Below are positions 46,335 through 46,404 of a DNA stretch of 46,404 nucleotides, one piece after another. Below the pieces are notes generated by a model. That model was not told the origin of the DNA. It searched no databases and worked only from the letters and a program-made list of their open reading frames with translations. This DNA is from a virus. A program made the position numbers and the translations under genes. Every line of letters begins with the position of its first letter. Position 1 is the first letter of the stretch. The stretch covers positions 1 through 46,404 of IMG/VR virus record IMGVR_UViG_3300009180_000069. One strand, written 5' to 3'.

Positions 46335-46404
46335 TTAAGGGGAATTTCCGCCGACAGGGTATGTCGCACCCGCAGGAGCTTGTGTAAACGCTGTTTCGCC
46401 CGCT
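46335..46404 (-). CDS. C-terminal end of a further virion gene (runs off right edge)
   Basis: The last 23 codons of a minus-strand gene are seen, reading AGETAFTQAPAGATYPVGGN then SP and a stop at 46335-46337. It ends 9 bases before the start of the 709-aa gene, so it belongs to the same operon. The Ala/Gly/Pro/Thr-rich tail fits a virion protein but says no more. Simply joining the two window ends does not keep this frame in phase with the truncated left-edge gene, so they are different genes or sequence is missing. Confidence 0.6.
   Translation of the reverse strand, partial: AGETAFTQAPAGATYPVGGNSP

Overview
The window looks like most of the genome of a tailed double-stranded DNA bacteriophage (Caudoviricetes). 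Large terminase, portal, scaffold-like and tail or internal virion genes lie on the minus strand. A replication and accessory region with a family A DNA polymerase, a primase-helicase, an SNF2-type helicase, two nucleases and many tiny translationally coupled genes lies on the plus strand. I see no integrase, lysis cassette, complete major capsid gene, rRNA or CRISPR array, and recognised no tRNA by eye. The host cannot be read from the sequence. Gene content resembles uncultured freshwater phages of Betaproteobacteria, but that is an impression, not a result.

Layout. Positions 1-7059 (minus): small terminase, large terminase, portal, a small conserved protein, a GroES-like co-chaperonin, a scaffold-like protein, an unknown protein and a truncated virion protein running off the left edge. 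Positions 7060-7461: divergent control region with a perfect sigma70 promoter. Positions 7462-8177: a 167-aa protein, a 31-aa membrane peptide and two tandem terminators. Positions 8178-9082: about 0.9 kb of non-coding DNA with 18 copies of AATGTTC/GAACATT, an AT-rich block and another perfect promoter, the best origin candidate. Positions 9083-17078: early genes including a MoxR-type ATPase, a VWA-like zinc-peptidase-like protein, an HTH protein and a VRR-NUC nuclease. Positions 17508-21535: a run of tiny genes mostly joined by ATGA overlaps. Positions 21535-30796: polymerase, RecB-like nuclease, SNF2 helicase, HTH protein, probable ssDNA-binding protein and PrimPol-helicase, closed by a terminator. 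Positions 30881-46404 (minus): a 2122-aa injected polyvalent-type protein, two very large repeat-rich virion proteins, a small GNAT-like protein, tail proteins and a gene truncated at the right edge. The minus-strand late genes at both ends would form one operon on a circular or permuted map, with the missing capsid, tail and lysis genes between them.

The strongest unexplained signals are three. (1) Eleven copies of a palindrome CCTGAC-YRYR-GTCAGG occur only between 7.3 and 16.4 kb. Eight of them sit 12-33 nt upstream of a start codon, which suggests a distributed operator (stoperator-like) system for the early region. (2) A 130-residue Hint (intein-like) domain sits in a virion protein directly after 19 consecutive glycines. 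It ends in His-Asn but has Asp at the +1 position, so it looks like a cleaving or ligating BIL-type domain rather than a normal intein. (3) The 2122-aa protein combines an ADP-ribosyltransferase-like segment and an HExxH zincin-like segment. All functional statements are from reading the sequence; no searches were run.
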